Source of the DNA: Cognatiluteimonas weifangensis
GTDB lineage: Bacteria > Pseudomonadota > Gammaproteobacteria > Xanthomonadales > Xanthomonadaceae
DNA length: 64,000 bases
Reading direction: 5' to 3'
Assembly: GCF_003416885.1 (NCBI RefSeq)
Contig: NZ_QVPD01000005.1
Span: 124,001-188,000, forward strand
Positions 39,071 to 47,189 of this stretch are shown one piece after another; the first letter of the stretch is position 1, and each line of letters begins with the position of its first letter. Below the pieces are notes generated by a model. It worked only from the letters and a program-made list of their open reading frames with translations. It did no database searches and was not told where the DNA came from. The position numbers and the translations under genes were made by a program.

Positions 39071-39970
39071 ATGCGGAAGTCCTGGTTTGTGGCCGGTGTG
39101 ACATGTCTGCTGCTGGCGCGTCCGGTGAGCGCGCAGGTTTTCACGGCAGGAGATGAGTTGCTCGCGTCGGACCGCCCCGAAGCCTGGGCGATGAACTACG
39201 TCGGCGCGGCGACGCTCATGACGGCGTTCGGCGCAACTCCGGCATTGGCGTCAGGACAATGGAGCGGCGCGCTGGATGCCGGCTCGATCCCCAGCCTCAG
39301 CGAAGAGCAGCAGCGCGTCGGGTTTCGCGGCTCCAAGCAGGAAGACCTCAACAAGTCGCCGGTGTTCGGCCGGGCGCGAATCGCGATTGGACTCCAGGGT
39401 GGCTGGGTCGCCGAAGCCGGGTGGACGCCACCGCTGGCCATCAACGGCATACGCACGCGCAATCTGGTCGCCATTGCGTTGAGCCGACACCTGTATGCGA
39501 CCGATTCCTTCAGTCTCTCTGCCCGGGTTTTCGGCCAGCACGGTGAGGCGGAAGGCGACATCACCTGCCCTGCGGAAGTGGTCGGCGTGAGTGACCCCGA
39601 GATCAATCCGGCTGGCTGCGTGGCGCCGTCACGGGATCGGATCGCCTTGCGGCATTACGGCGCCGACATGACGGCCGCCTGGGGGACCGCTCCCTGGCAC
39701 GGGCATGCGACTTTGGGGGTGGCGCGCATGGAGCCGTTCGTGCAGGTCGACGCGCTGTTGATCGGGTCGGTCCGCGATCGCTCCCGGCTGGTCGCGCGGG
39801 ATGTCCTTCCGTACGTGGCGGCCGGGGCTGGTCGCGACCTTGGTGACCGCTGGCGCCTGAGCTTCGAAGTCTTGTACGTGCCGTTGAGCGTCCAGCGCGA
39901 TCCTGCCCGTGACGCCGGGAACGACCCGCTCACCAGCTTCCGTGCGCAGTTGCGCTACGACAGCCCGTGA
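39071..39970 (+). CDS. Exported protein, possibly outer-membrane barrel
   Basis: This 299-residue protein has a signal peptide (MRKSWFVAGVTCLLLARPVSA, cut before QVF). The rest contains alternating hydrophobic/polar strands with aromatic ends (GWVAEAGWTPPL, LSRHLYATDSFSLSARVFGQ, RWRLSFEVLYVPLSVQ), consistent with a small beta-barrel. Its end FRAQLRYDSP lacks the usual terminal Phe. I do not recognise a family. Confidence 0.72.
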   Translation: MRKSWFVAGVTCLLLARPVSAQVFTAGDELLASDRPEAWAMNYVGAATLMTAFGATPALASGQWSGALDAGSIPSLSEEQQRVGFRGSKQEDLNKSPVFGRARIAIGLQGGWVAEAGWTPPLAINGIRTRNLVAIALSRHLYATDSFSLSARVFGQHGEAEGDITCPAEVVGVSDPEINPAGCVAPSRDRIALRHYGADMTAAWGTAPWHGHATLGVARMEPFVQVDALLIGSVRDRSRLVARDVLPYVAAGAGRDLGDRWRLSFEVLYVPLSVQRDPARDAGNDPLTSFRAQLRYDSP

Positions 39971-40078
39971 GCCGGGCCGGATCGGGGCCGCCTTGGCCGG
40001 CCCCCCTGAACGCGCGACGTTGTATCCCCTACACGTAAGCGCGCGAAACACCGGACCCTTTCACCGAGCCGTCCGAAC

Positions 40079-40579
40079 ATGCGTCCATATTTCCTCGTGC
40101 TGGCGGTGGCGGTGGCCCTGGGCGCCTGTGGCGGCGATCGCATGGAGGCCACCGATGTCGCGGGCGCGGCACCGGACGCCGCAGGCGCGGGCGCGGACGC
40201 CGCGGTCCCCGTCGGCGCCGCGGAGGTGGTCGCTGCAGAGCCCGAGGCCGTCCCCGCCGCCCTTCCCGGGTGGTTCCCCGCGGACGTCTACCTGCCCGCG
40301 GAGCATGTGGTCGCCGAGGTCAACGAAGACCGGGGCGCGCACGCGGTCGAACTGCGGACCCACGGCGAGGTGTTCGCCACTGCCGAGCAGGCGCGGGCCG
40401 CGATGCTGGCCGCAGGCTGGACCGAGAGCCACTATTCGCCGATCGACACGCGCGGCGGCGCGAGCATGTACTACCGCAAGGGGGACCGCAGCGCGACCTT
40501 GGCAATGGCTTCGGGCGGCACCGGCCAGGTGCGGGTGATGTACAACTTTGCCACCGTGGGTGAAACAGGGGTCAAGTGA
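40079..40579 (+). CDS. Hypothetical lipoprotein with a repeat-derived C-terminus
   Basis: This 166-residue protein has a lipoprotein signal with lipobox LGAC (Cys16), then an Ala-rich linker (about 20-60) and a small alpha/beta domain (LPGWFPADVYLPAEHVVAEV to QVRVMYNFATV). The last five residues, ETGVK, and the stop codon are read from the island repeat GAAACAGGGGTCAAG, so repeat insertion has rewritten the C-terminus. Function unknown. Confidence 0.78.
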   Translation: MRPYFLVLAVAVALGACGGDRMEATDVAGAAPDAAGAGADAAVPVGAAEVVAAEPEAVPAALPGWFPADVYLPAEHVVAEVNEDRGAHAVELRTHGEVFATAEQARAAMLAAGWTESHYSPIDTRGGASMYYRKGDRSATLAMASGGTGQVRVMYNFATVGETGVK

Positions 40580-40621
40580 AACCGTCGAAACAGGCGAAAC
40601 AGGGGTCAGAGTACTGATTGC
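40562..40621. repeat. Island repeat, three tandem starts
   Basis: GAAACAGGGGTCAA at 40562, GAAACAGG at 40587 and the full copy GAAACAGGGGTCAGAGTACT at 40596 lie in tandem. The downstream part GATTGC resembles copies at 36217 and 45868. The first copy overlaps the lipoprotein stop codon. Confidence 0.8.
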
Positions 40622-40686
40622 TCACGATGAAAATGGTGCCGGTGCCGATCCCCGGCGATGGCCGCGCAGCGAAATGCCGCGCCCGC

Positions 40687-41544
40687 CTAACGGAAGACCA
40701 TGCCGCCATCGGTGATGATGGCCTGGCCGGTGATGTAGTCCGAGTCGGGCGAGGCCAGGAAGGACACCAGGTTCGCCACGTCCTCCGGCTCCTGGGTGCG
40801 GCCTAGCAGGATGCCGGCGGCGAACTTCTCGAACGCCTCGCCCGGCGCGGTGCCCAGGTAGTGGCTCATCGCTGCGTCGATGCGGTCCCACATCGAGGTG
40901 CCGGCCACGCCGGGGCAGTAGGCGTTCACCGTGATGCCGTCGCGCGCGTACTCCTTGGCCGCGGTCTGGGTCAGCGAGCGCACCACATGCTTGGTGGCGC
41001 AGTAGATGCCCAGCATCTCGTAGGACTCGTGCCCGGCGATCGAGCAGGCGTTGATGATCTTGCCGATGCCGTCGTCCTGCTTGCGCATCTGCGCGGCCGC
41101 CGCCTGCATGCCGTAGAGCACGCCGTGCACGTTGATCCGGAAGATTCGGTCCAGATCGTCCGGCCCGACCTCGTCCAGCGGCTTGACCTGCTCGATGCCG
41201 GCGTTGTTGACGAACACGTCGAGCCGGCCGAACGCCTCGACGGCCTTGGCGACCAGCGCTTGCTGGTCCTCCCGTTTGGACACGTCGCCCTGGAAGGTTT
41301 CCACCGCGTGGCCGGCCGCTTCGAACGCCTTGCGCGTGGCTGCGAGCTTGTCCGCGTCGATGTCGGACAACACCACCGCGAGGCCGTCGGCGGCCAGGCG
41401 CGTGGCGATGCCTTTGCCCAGCCCGGCCGCGCCGCCGGTGATCACCGCGACGCGCTGGGTATCCGGTTGCGCGCGGGCGGCTCTCTGCACGGCGCGATGG
41501 GCGCTGCGGGTGCCTGCCTGATCCTGTGTCGGGTTGCTGGGCAT
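40687..41544 (-). CDS. SDR-family dehydrogenase (acetoin/diacetyl reductase-like)
   Basis: This 285-residue short-chain dehydrogenase has a 40-residue N-terminal extension, then [18 protein letters not shown] for cofactor binding, NNAG, a catalytic Ser in [13 protein letters not shown], and YCATKH. The stretch [20 protein letters not shown] followed by TSMWDRID is typical of acetoin/diacetyl reductases (BudC type). The substrate is inferred. The start at 41544 follows GGAGGT at 13 bases, a wide spacing; later starts near the glycine motif would remove the extension. The closest upstream sequences are transposase and nuclease-related debris. Confidence 0.83.
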   Translation of the reverse strand: MPSNPTQDQAGTRSAHRAVQRAARAQPDTQRVAVITGGAAGLGKGIATRLAADGLAVVLSDIDADKLAATRKAFEAAGHAVETFQGDVSKREDQQALVAKAVEAFGRLDVFVNNAGIEQVKPLDEVGPDDLDRIFRINVHGVLYGMQAAAAQMRKQDDGIGKIINACSIAGHESYEMLGIYCATKHVVRSLTQTAAKEYARDGITVNAYCPGVAGTSMWDRIDAAMSHYLGTAPGEAFEKFAAGILLGRTQEPEDVANLVSFLASPDSDYITGQAIITDGGMVFR

Positions 41545-41610
41545 GTTCACGGCACACCTCCGGCGGGGGAGGGGCGAGAATCCGTCGCGAGCCGTGAACA
41601 CGGCGTCTTT

Positions 41611-41890
41611 CTAATCCGTAAGATCCAGATCCGGGTAGCGCTTCTGCAAGGCGTTGCTGAGGCGATTGCGGCGACGGGAATCCAGTTGCGGTTGCGATCC
41701 GGCGTCGGTAAACAGGCTGGTCATCTTCGGATTGATGACGCACACGTCGCTGGCAAGGCTTTCCTTGTTCGCTTGGACGAACCATTCGGGCAGGCAGACG
41801 ACGGGGATGACCGCCGTCGCTTCTCCGGTTTCCCCGCGGAGGTAGTCGGCGAGCCATCGGGCCTGTGCGCGCGCCTGTTCCAGATAAGCA
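41611..41890 (-). pseudogene. C-terminal remnant of a NERD-like (nuclease-related) protein
   Basis: The readable part, about 92 residues, is YLEQARAQARWLADYL through VIPVVCLPEWFVQANKE to QKRYPDLDLTD. The pattern of a helix, then a strand followed by PEWFV, resembles the end of nuclease-related domain (NERD) proteins. No start codon or N-terminal half is present. The upstream end is joined to a transposase N-terminus in another frame. Confidence 0.5.
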
Positions 41891-41965
41891 GGGCTGGCGA
41901 TCGTTGCCCCGCTGGACGACATGCTGCGGGATGCCGGGGAGATCGATGCGGCGGGGGCGGGGCAT
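41887..41965 (-). pseudogene. N-terminal remnant of a REP-associated tyrosine transposase (RAYT)
   Basis: The 26 residues MPRPRRIDLPGIPQHVVQRG and the following NDRQPC match the well-known start of Y1-type REP-associated transposases. The similarity ends at the junction with the NERD remnant, before the catalytic HUH and Tyr motifs, so no enzyme is made. An ACTCTGACCCC repeat end lies about 90 bases upstream. Confidence 0.72.
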
Positions 41966-42050
41966 TCGGGCTGGCCTGCCTGGAGGGACAGCGCAGGTTC
42001 GTGATGGGGGCGTCTTGCGTCGATCAGGCGGTAGCGCAGGTTGGTGTCGG

Positions 42051-42070
42051 GAAAAGCTGACTCTGACCCC
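42051..42070. repeat. Island repeat (inverted half)
   Basis: GAAAAGCTGACTCTGACCCC is the reverse-oriented end of the GGGGTCAGAG repeat and lies upstream of the RAYT remnant. Confidence 0.75.
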
Positions 42071-42209
42071 GGGTTACCGGGTTAGCCCGGGGACGGACGC
42101 GGCCGCCTGCGTCCGATGCGTCCCATATCGTGCGTTGCCCCCACTGGATGGGCCGGGTCCGGTCCACCGGAACGGGCGGCGGATCGCCGCCCATCACATG
42201 GAGGACGGT

Positions 42210-42539
42210 ATGAACAGGTGGGCATTTGCGATTCCGACATTGCTGATGGCGAGCATGGCGCTGGCCCAGCAGCCCGAACCCACGGAGTTGGCGGCAGTGC
42301 GGGTCGTGGCGATGCACGGTGGGCCAGAGGAGTTCGTGACGGTGTCGTGCAAGACGCCCGATGAGATGACCATGGACGACGTGCATCGCGTGCTCGACGT
42401 CAAGGACCCGACGAAGGTGCCCGGCCTGCGCAAGCAGCTCGTCGCTGCGGCCACCGAGGCCTGCTCGGCCAGGATCGAGAAGATCATGGTGTCGCGCACG
42501 GGCGACAGCAGCGACGTGACCTGGAAGGCCGCGAACTGA
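42210..42539 (+). CDS. Small exported hypothetical protein
   Basis: This 109-residue protein has a signal peptide (MNRWAFAIPTLLMASMALA, cut before QQP). The mature part holds two cysteines (VSCKTPDE, TEACSARIEK) that could form a disulfide, with acidic and basic residues mixed. GGAGGACGGT immediately precedes the ATG, supporting this start over an in-frame ATG at 42198. I recognise no family. Confidence 0.7.
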   Translation: MNRWAFAIPTLLMASMALAQQPEPTELAAVRVVAMHGGPEEFVTVSCKTPDEMTMDDVHRVLDVKDPTKVPGLRKQLVAAATEACSARIEKIMVSRTGDSSDVTWKAAN

Positions 42540-42647
42540 ACTGCAGGGGCGCATGGCCGCCCGGCGCGACCACGCGGTCCCTCGCATCCGCTGTTCGAAG
42601 CAGGTCCCCGCATCCTCGTCGAGGACGAGGAGGGCGGCGTGCGCCGC

Positions 42648-42677
42648 GAGAAACAGGGGTCAGAGTCGACTTTCTTG
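42648..42677. repeat. Island repeat
   Basis: GAGAAACAGGGGTCAGAGTC followed by GACTTTCTTG is a full copy of the second subtype, also seen at 47128. It is preceded by a CCTCGTC-GAG-GACGAGG hairpin at 42614-42630. Confidence 0.8.
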
Positions 42678-42757
42678 CTGGGCCTTCGCCGACTTCCCCG
42701 GCCGTCCGATCTTCTGCAGATCCAGCATGGTGCGTCTCGCCAGCCCCGTTCGCCAGT

Positions 42758-43393
42758 TCAATGCGGATGTTCGTGGTGCGGCGCAGCGGTGCAGCGCCAA
42801 TACTGGACCAGGCGGGCGCGGACGCCCTTGAACGACGAGATATCGAAGCGGAACGCGACCTGCGAGCCTGCGGCGGTGTTGCGCAGCCGGACCTCCATCT
42901 GGCGCGCGGTTTCCATCGCCGCAAACAGGTCCTCATCGCCGAACCAGACTTCCCAGCCAATCACGACAGGCCTGGTTCCGTCCTTCGGATCGTCGATGTT
43001 CAACTGCCCGGGAAACCGCTTGCCATCCAGCAGGACATCCACGGCATCGGCACTCCAGCGGCGCGATGGACCACCGGCTTGCGGCGTGTGGCGGATCTGC
43101 AGGCTGGCGGTCATCAGTGCCGGAAGTTCGCCGACCGAGGGCTTGGCGGTGGCGTGCGACTCATCGTTGGACGTGTGGCTGAAGGCGATCCCGAGCGTGG
43201 CCGTGCCGTGTTCGGAAGCGACCGAAACGAGGCGATAGCGCGCCCTGCCGACGACGGTGTTGCCGGACTCGCTCTGATACCAGCCGCCCACCTCGGTATC
43301 GGGCAGCTCCGGGATCAGGCACTGCGATTGCGCCGATGCGAATTCCGGGAGCAGCAGCAGTCCAAAGACCCACATGGCCAGATGTTTCGACAT
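42758..43393 (-). CDS. Exported hypothetical protein
   Basis: This 211-residue protein has a signal peptide (MSKHLAMWVFGLLLLPEFASA). The mature part shows beta-strand-like segments (ARYRLVSVASEHGTATLGIA, RPVVIGWEVWFGDEDLFAAM, RMEV-like MEVRLRNTAAG) and two cysteines, one near the N-terminus (SQCLIPEL) and one in YWRCTAAP. It ends in a His-rich tail (HHEHPH). No family recognised. It is flanked on both sides by island repeats. Confidence 0.7.
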   Translation of the reverse strand: MSKHLAMWVFGLLLLPEFASAQSQCLIPELPDTEVGGWYQSESGNTVVGRARYRLVSVASEHGTATLGIAFSHTSNDESHATAKPSVGELPALMTASLQIRHTPQAGGPSRRWSADAVDVLLDGKRFPGQLNIDDPKDGTRPVVIGWEVWFGDEDLFAAMETARQMEVRLRNTAAGSQVAFRFDISSFKGVRARLVQYWRCTAAPHHEHPH

Positions 43394-43738
43394 CGACGTC
43401 TTCCCCTTGTGTCTTGCCGTAGACCGTGGCCACTGTAACCGCCTGGCGGCAAAACAAAACAGGGGTCCGAAAACAGGGGTCGGAGCGCTGATTCTGGAAC
43501 CTGACCCCGAAAACAGGGATCAGGGCGCTAATTCTGGAACCCGACCCCATTCTTGACCTGAGACTGCACTGCGTTAGCCTGCGCGCATGCTGGAAGCAGC
43601 GAGGCGGGCACCGACATCCACTCCGCCGCGGCCGCGCCGCAGGCCGCAAGGGTGGACTGCAGTTTTACTTCGCTGCAACCGATGGGCCGGGCAGGGTATC
43701 CATGAAGGAACCTCCGCTCGCCTGGATTCGGTTCGCTC
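43394..43738. other. Gene-free stretch with tandem 40-bp repeat-pair units
   Basis: Two tandem 40-bp units at 43469-43508 and 43509-43548 each run from GAAAACAGGG through GATTCTGGAAC or AATTCTGGAAC to CCTGACCCC or CCCGACCCC. Each unit joins a forward and an inverted end of the island repeat and can fold into a hairpin. A further partial start lies at about 43453. Nothing else is evident up to the beta-lactamase-family gene. Confidence 0.75.
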
Positions 43739-45268
43739 ATGTCTGTTCACACCCTTTGCGCCATGTTGGCCGGTCTGCTTGCCGGCTGTGCCATGTTCCC
43801 GCTTTCGGCGGCCGTCCCGCCGCGGAATGCAGTAGACCCTGCGATCACCGCCCCGATCGCGAAAGCGCTGGATGCGGTGCAGCGCATGCCTGGCAGCTAT
43901 CCCACCGTCGCAGCCGTGGTGGTGCAGGGCGATGCACCGCCGTGGTTCCATGTGCGCGGGCCGGTCCGGCCCGGCGATGCTGCACCGGCCGACGCACGCA
44001 CACTGTTCTACATTGCGTCCCAAACCAAGTCATTCATGGGCCTGCTCGGCGCGGTGCTCGACCGTAGGGGCGTGCTGCCGTTGGACACGACACTGGCTGC
44101 GGTCTGGCCGTCCCTGCGCTTGCCCGCGCCGGCGGATCCCCGGCGGATCACCCTAGCCGACCTGCTTTCCCACGAGGAAGGCCTGACCACCCACACGCTC
44201 AACTTCGTCACTGCCTACGTGCGCGACATCCCCGCAGCGGACTATCCGCGCTGGCTGGAGAGCGAGGTACAGGTGCGCGACCCGGGTTTCCGCTATGCGA
44301 ACATCGGCGACCTCATCTACGGGGCGGCGCTGGAGGCGCATACCGGCCGCAACTGGCACGACTGGTTGAATGAAGCGGTCCTCGCGCCGCTGCAGCTGCA
44401 GAACGAGGTGACATCGCGGCCGTCGCAGGTCGTGCCGGCGCGAATCGTCTCGAACTACCAGTGGGATGGACATGCATGGCATCCCGTCGCGCCCAAGTCC
44501 GATGCGCTGATGCACGCCGCCGGCGGGCTGTTCGCCTCGGCGAACGGCATGGCGCGGTGGATGCAGGCCAATCTTGGGCTGTCCGATGCCGGCGACGCGC
44601 TGCAGCCAGGCGATTTCGCACGGGCGCAGGAACCCGTCGCCGACGCCAGGCTGTCCGATGGCCAGATCGATTGCAGCGGCTACAGCCTGGGCTGGTACAC
44701 GTGCACCTACAAGGGTCAACACGCCCTGATGCATGGGGGTGCCTACGTGGGCACGGTCTCGATGACCGTACTGGTGCCGTCCGCACGTGCCGGCCTGTCG
44801 CTGGTGGTCAACAGCGATAGCGCGATGGAAGGCTTCGAGCTGGAGGTCATGAAGGCATTCATCGGCCTGGCGACGGGCGGTGAGGGCGAAGGCGCGCGCC
44901 TGGATGCAGCGGTGAGCGCGTTTCCGGCGCGGCTGGCGGCGCTGGTGACGAAGCGCAAGAAGGCCCTCGTCGAGTCGCGTGCCGATGCGGCGGGAGCAGG
45001 GTCGACCTGGCAGCCGGACGCGGCTGCCTTGCAGGCGTGCACGGGTCGCTTCCACGACGACCTGTTCGGCACCCTCTGGGTGCGCAGCGGCGCCGAAGGA
45101 CTCACCGCGGACATCGGCGCCCGGCATCTCGTGCTCGAGCCTGTGCGGCCGGGGTTGTTCGCAGCGGCCGATGGGACCCTCGATGTTCCCGAGCCGATGA
45201 CCTGCCAGCCGGAAGCCGGAGTGCTCGAATGGCGCGGTCGCCGCTTTCGATCGCAGGCAGGTCGGTAG
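43739..45268 (+). CDS. Beta-lactamase/DD-peptidase-family serine hydrolase, lipoprotein
   Basis: This 509-residue protein has a lipobox-type leader (MLAGLLAGC, Cys17). A class C beta-lactamase-like domain follows with SxxK as SQTK near residue 94, YAN near residue 187 as the YxN motif, and HGG near residue 331 in place of KTG. A C-terminal beta-rich domain (about 425-509) ends the protein. Such proteins are esterases, D-aminopeptidases or DD-peptidases more often than antibiotic-hydrolysing enzymes. It is likely periplasmic and membrane-bound. Confidence 0.83.
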   Translation: MSVHTLCAMLAGLLAGCAMFPLSAAVPPRNAVDPAITAPIAKALDAVQRMPGSYPTVAAVVVQGDAPPWFHVRGPVRPGDAAPADARTLFYIASQTKSFMGLLGAVLDRRGVLPLDTTLAAVWPSLRLPAPADPRRITLADLLSHEEGLTTHTLNFVTAYVRDIPAADYPRWLESEVQVRDPGFRYANIGDLIYGAALEAHTGRNWHDWLNEAVLAPLQLQNEVTSRPSQVVPARIVSNYQWDGHAWHPVAPKSDALMHAAGGLFASANGMARWMQANLGLSDAGDALQPGDFARAQEPVADARLSDGQIDCSGYSLGWYTCTYKGQHALMHGGAYVGTVSMTVLVPSARAGLSLVVNSDSAMEGFELEVMKAFIGLATGGEGEGARLDAAVSAFPARLAALVTKRKKALVESRADAAGAGSTWQPDAAALQACTGRFHDDLFGTLWVRSGAEGLTADIGARHLVLEPVRPGLFAAADGTLDVPEPMTCQPEAGVLEWRGRRFRSQAGR

Positions 45269-45307
45269 CATCAGGCGCGCGGACGCTGTGTCCCCTTTTG
45301 AAGAGCG

Positions 45308-45808
45308 CTAGCTTTTCTTTTCCGGACGCTTGCCGACCCCCGGCACTGCAGTGACCTGTCTCATCCACGCTACAAGCTGGCGTTCGTCGATGTCGTCCAG
45401 AGAGGCAAGCTCGACGCCCCGGGTCGACTTGCCCATGGCCACGGGCGTGACCGGCGGGACCGGTTCGAGTGTCATGCCGTTGATGAACATCAGCTTCACG
45501 TGACTCGCGAAGCCGCCGCAAGAGAAGCACCAGCCATCGCCAACGCCGTAGTACGCCATGCCCCATTTCACGCTGCGTTGCAGCCCGGGCAATGCGTCGG
45601 CGGCCAGCCGGTCGATGCGTTCGGCGATGCCGCGTTGCGGTTGCGGCAGGCTGGCGATGTAGGCGAAGACGGGTTTGTCGCCGATGGCGGCCTTGGCCGG
45701 GCTGGCCTTTCCGTTCATCGCCTCCGGCAGCGGCGCGGGCACCGTGGCGGGCTTGGCCGCCCGCCTGGCGGCGGGCCTGGTGCCGGTATCCGGTTTGCGG
45801 GTTGCCAT
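45308..45808 (-). CDS. DUF1801 (YdhG-like) protein
   Basis: This 166-residue protein has a basic Ala/Pro-rich N-terminal tail (about 1-35), then a DUF1801 domain. The domain shows FAYIASLPQPQRGIAERI, SVKWGMAYYGVGDGWCFSCG and HVKLMFINGMTL, matching the family that binds an unknown small molecule. The ATG at 45808 follows GGAGCGAGCG. Function unknown; it converges on the beta-lactamase-family gene. Confidence 0.8.
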   Translation of the reverse strand: MATRKPDTGTRPAARRAAKPATVPAPLPEAMNGKASPAKAAIGDKPVFAYIASLPQPQRGIAERIDRLAADALPGLQRSVKWGMAYYGVGDGWCFSCGGFASHVKLMFINGMTLEPVPPVTPVAMGKSTRGVELASLDDIDERQLVAWMRQVTAVPGVGKRPEKKS

Positions 45809-45867
45809 CGCTCGCTCCTTGGTCGATTGCGTGGTGCGTGAGGGCGAGGAACGAGTGTCGCGGAGCG

Positions 45868-45894
45868 GAAAACAGGGGGCAGAGTACTCATTGC
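45868..45894. repeat. Island repeat
   Basis: GAAAACAGGGGGCAGAGTAC followed by TCATTGC is a slightly diverged copy of the first subtype, close to the copy at 40596. Confidence 0.75.
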
Positions 45895-46000
45895 AGAGTT
45901 TGGCGACGTGAATAACCTGGACGCCCTTGTTGCTGCCCGCCATGTACCTCCAAGGGAGCGGAACGTTATCCTGCCAGCTCGTGGAAACCAGGTCGATCCC

Positions 46001-46282
46001 ATGAAGGCCACCGTCGCAGGTCTCATCACCCCGCATGTCCTGCGGGTCGCTGATCTCGCCAAGCAAGCCGAGGCAGGCGCCAACGTCGACTGGCATGTGA
46101 AGGATGCCGTCGCGGCGACGATCCGCGAGCTCGGGCTCCAATACAATGCCCGGGACCTGCTTGCGGCCTACGTCCAATGGCTGGAGACCACGGCCCGCGA
46201 GGCAGCGCCTGCGCGCGAGGCTTATGCCCGCGTGTTGCAGGCAGCGGCGACTGCCGCCCGAGGCCTCATGGAACGCGACTAG
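46001..46282 (+). CDS. Small hypothetical protein, helical
   Basis: This 93-residue protein reads MKATVAGLITPHVLRVADLA through HVKDAVAATIRELGLQYNAR to ARGLMERD and is predicted to be helical with no signal peptide. Third codon positions are GC-rich from 46001 onward but not upstream, which favours this ATG over a GTG at 45908. Its stop is 9 bases before the next start. No family recognised. Confidence 0.5.
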   Translation: MKATVAGLITPHVLRVADLAKQAEAGANVDWHVKDAVAATIRELGLQYNARDLLAAYVQWLETTAREAAPAREAYARVLQAAATAARGLMERD

Positions 46283-46291
46283 GGGTTGGCG

Positions 46292-46972
46292 ATGGACGCC
46301 AATCCGCTGGACAACCCGTTCTGGTCCTCGCTGCGCACGCGCCACCGCGGCATCGCGCGCGTGGCCGGCGAGGTCGCGCGCTATCCGGCCGAGTACGCGC
46401 CCTTCCTCGGCATCGCGCACGCGCACAGCGCGCTGGGCGGCGCGCTCGATGCGCTGGTCGCGGCGGGCGAGAGCGTGTACCTGCTCGGGGTGGCGCCCGC
46501 CGCGGTGCCGCGCGGCTGGGCGCTGCAGGCGTTCCGCCCGCTGGCGCAGATGGTGCGCGAGACGCCGATGGACGTCATCGCCGGCCCCGACGTGCGGCCG
46601 CTGGCCGACGCCGACCGCGCCGAGGTCCTGGCGCTGGTCGCGCTGGTGTATCCGCACTACTTCCGCGAGCGCACGATGGAGCTGGGCCGTTACTTCGGCA
46701 TCCGGGTCGAAGGCCGGCTGGCGGCGATGATCGGGGAGCGCCTGGGCAACGACGCCGCCACCGAGCTCAGCGCGATCTGCACGCATCCGGAGTTCACCGG
46801 GCGCGGGCTCGCGCGCCGCCTGACCGCTTGGCTGGCCAACGACGTGCTGGCGCAGGGGCGCATGCCCTTCCTGCACGTGAGCCACGAGAACGCGCGGGCC
46901 AGGGCGCTGTATGAGCGCATGGGATTCCGGCTGCGCCGCGACATCGGCTTCTGGTCGCTGCGGCGCAGCTGA
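46292..46972 (+). CDS. GNAT-family N-acetyltransferase (FR47-like)
   Basis: This 226-residue protein has an N-terminal half (about 1-105) unlike GNATs and a C-terminal GNAT domain. The acetyl-CoA loop is AICTHPEFTGRGLARRLTAW near residue 165, followed by PFLHVSHENARARALYERMG, as in FR47-like acetyltransferases. AGGGG precedes the ATG at 46292. The last 17 bases of the coding sequence, including the stop, are part of a 28-bp sequence repeated at 47971. Confidence 0.85.
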   Translation: MDANPLDNPFWSSLRTRHRGIARVAGEVARYPAEYAPFLGIAHAHSALGGALDALVAAGESVYLLGVAPAAVPRGWALQAFRPLAQMVRETPMDVIAGPDVRPLADADRAEVLALVALVYPHYFRERTMELGRYFGIRVEGRLAAMIGERLGNDAATELSAICTHPEFTGRGLARRLTAWLANDVLAQGRMPFLHVSHENARARALYERMGFRLRRDIGFWSLRRS

Positions 46973-46983
46973 CGCAAGCGCAG
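46956..46983. repeat. 28-bp direct repeat, left copy
   Basis: CGCTGCGGCGCAGCTGACGC followed by AAGCGCAG spans the end of the GNAT gene and is repeated exactly at 47971-47998. About 990 bases lie between the copies. Confidence 0.85.
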
Positions 46984-47127
46984 CGGGGCGCGGGGCCGGA
47001 TGCCAGGTGGAGCGCGGCTCGCCATCTATTACCGGGGCAGGGACTGCCGGGTCGGGCACTGCGGCACGGGCGGGATCCCGTTCGGCCGGTAGGTGGTGAG
47101 TCGCTGAGCGCGAATCCCGCGAAAGCA

Positions 47128-47180
47128 GAAAAACAGGGGCCAGGGTCGATTTTCTTGATCGGAAAAGCGAGCCTGACCCC
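47128..47180. repeat. Island repeat, complete forward/inverted pair
   Basis: GAAAAACAGGGGCCAGGGTC, then GATTTTCTTGATCGGAAAAG, then CGAGCCTGACCCC. The two halves pair (GGGGCCAGG with CCTGACCCC, TTTTC with GAAAA), giving a full hairpin ending 9 bases before the cupin stop codon. Confidence 0.8.
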
Positions 47181-47189
47181 ATTGCTCCT

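Noticed and set aside
40622..41965. A 447-codon frame starting with the RAYT N-terminus
   Set aside because: After 26 residues it leaves the transposase similarity and becomes antisense or out-of-frame translation of the NERD remnant and the SDR gene.
43739..45268. Antibiotic-resistance beta-lactamase
   Set aside because: The SxxK fold is shared by esterases and peptidases; the KTG position is HGG, and there is a long extra C-terminal domain.
45308..47182. A 624-codon minus-strand frame extending the DUF1801 gene upstream
   Set aside because: Only the part from 45808 down matches DUF1801; the rest is antisense to the GNAT and small hypothetical genes and repeat DNA.
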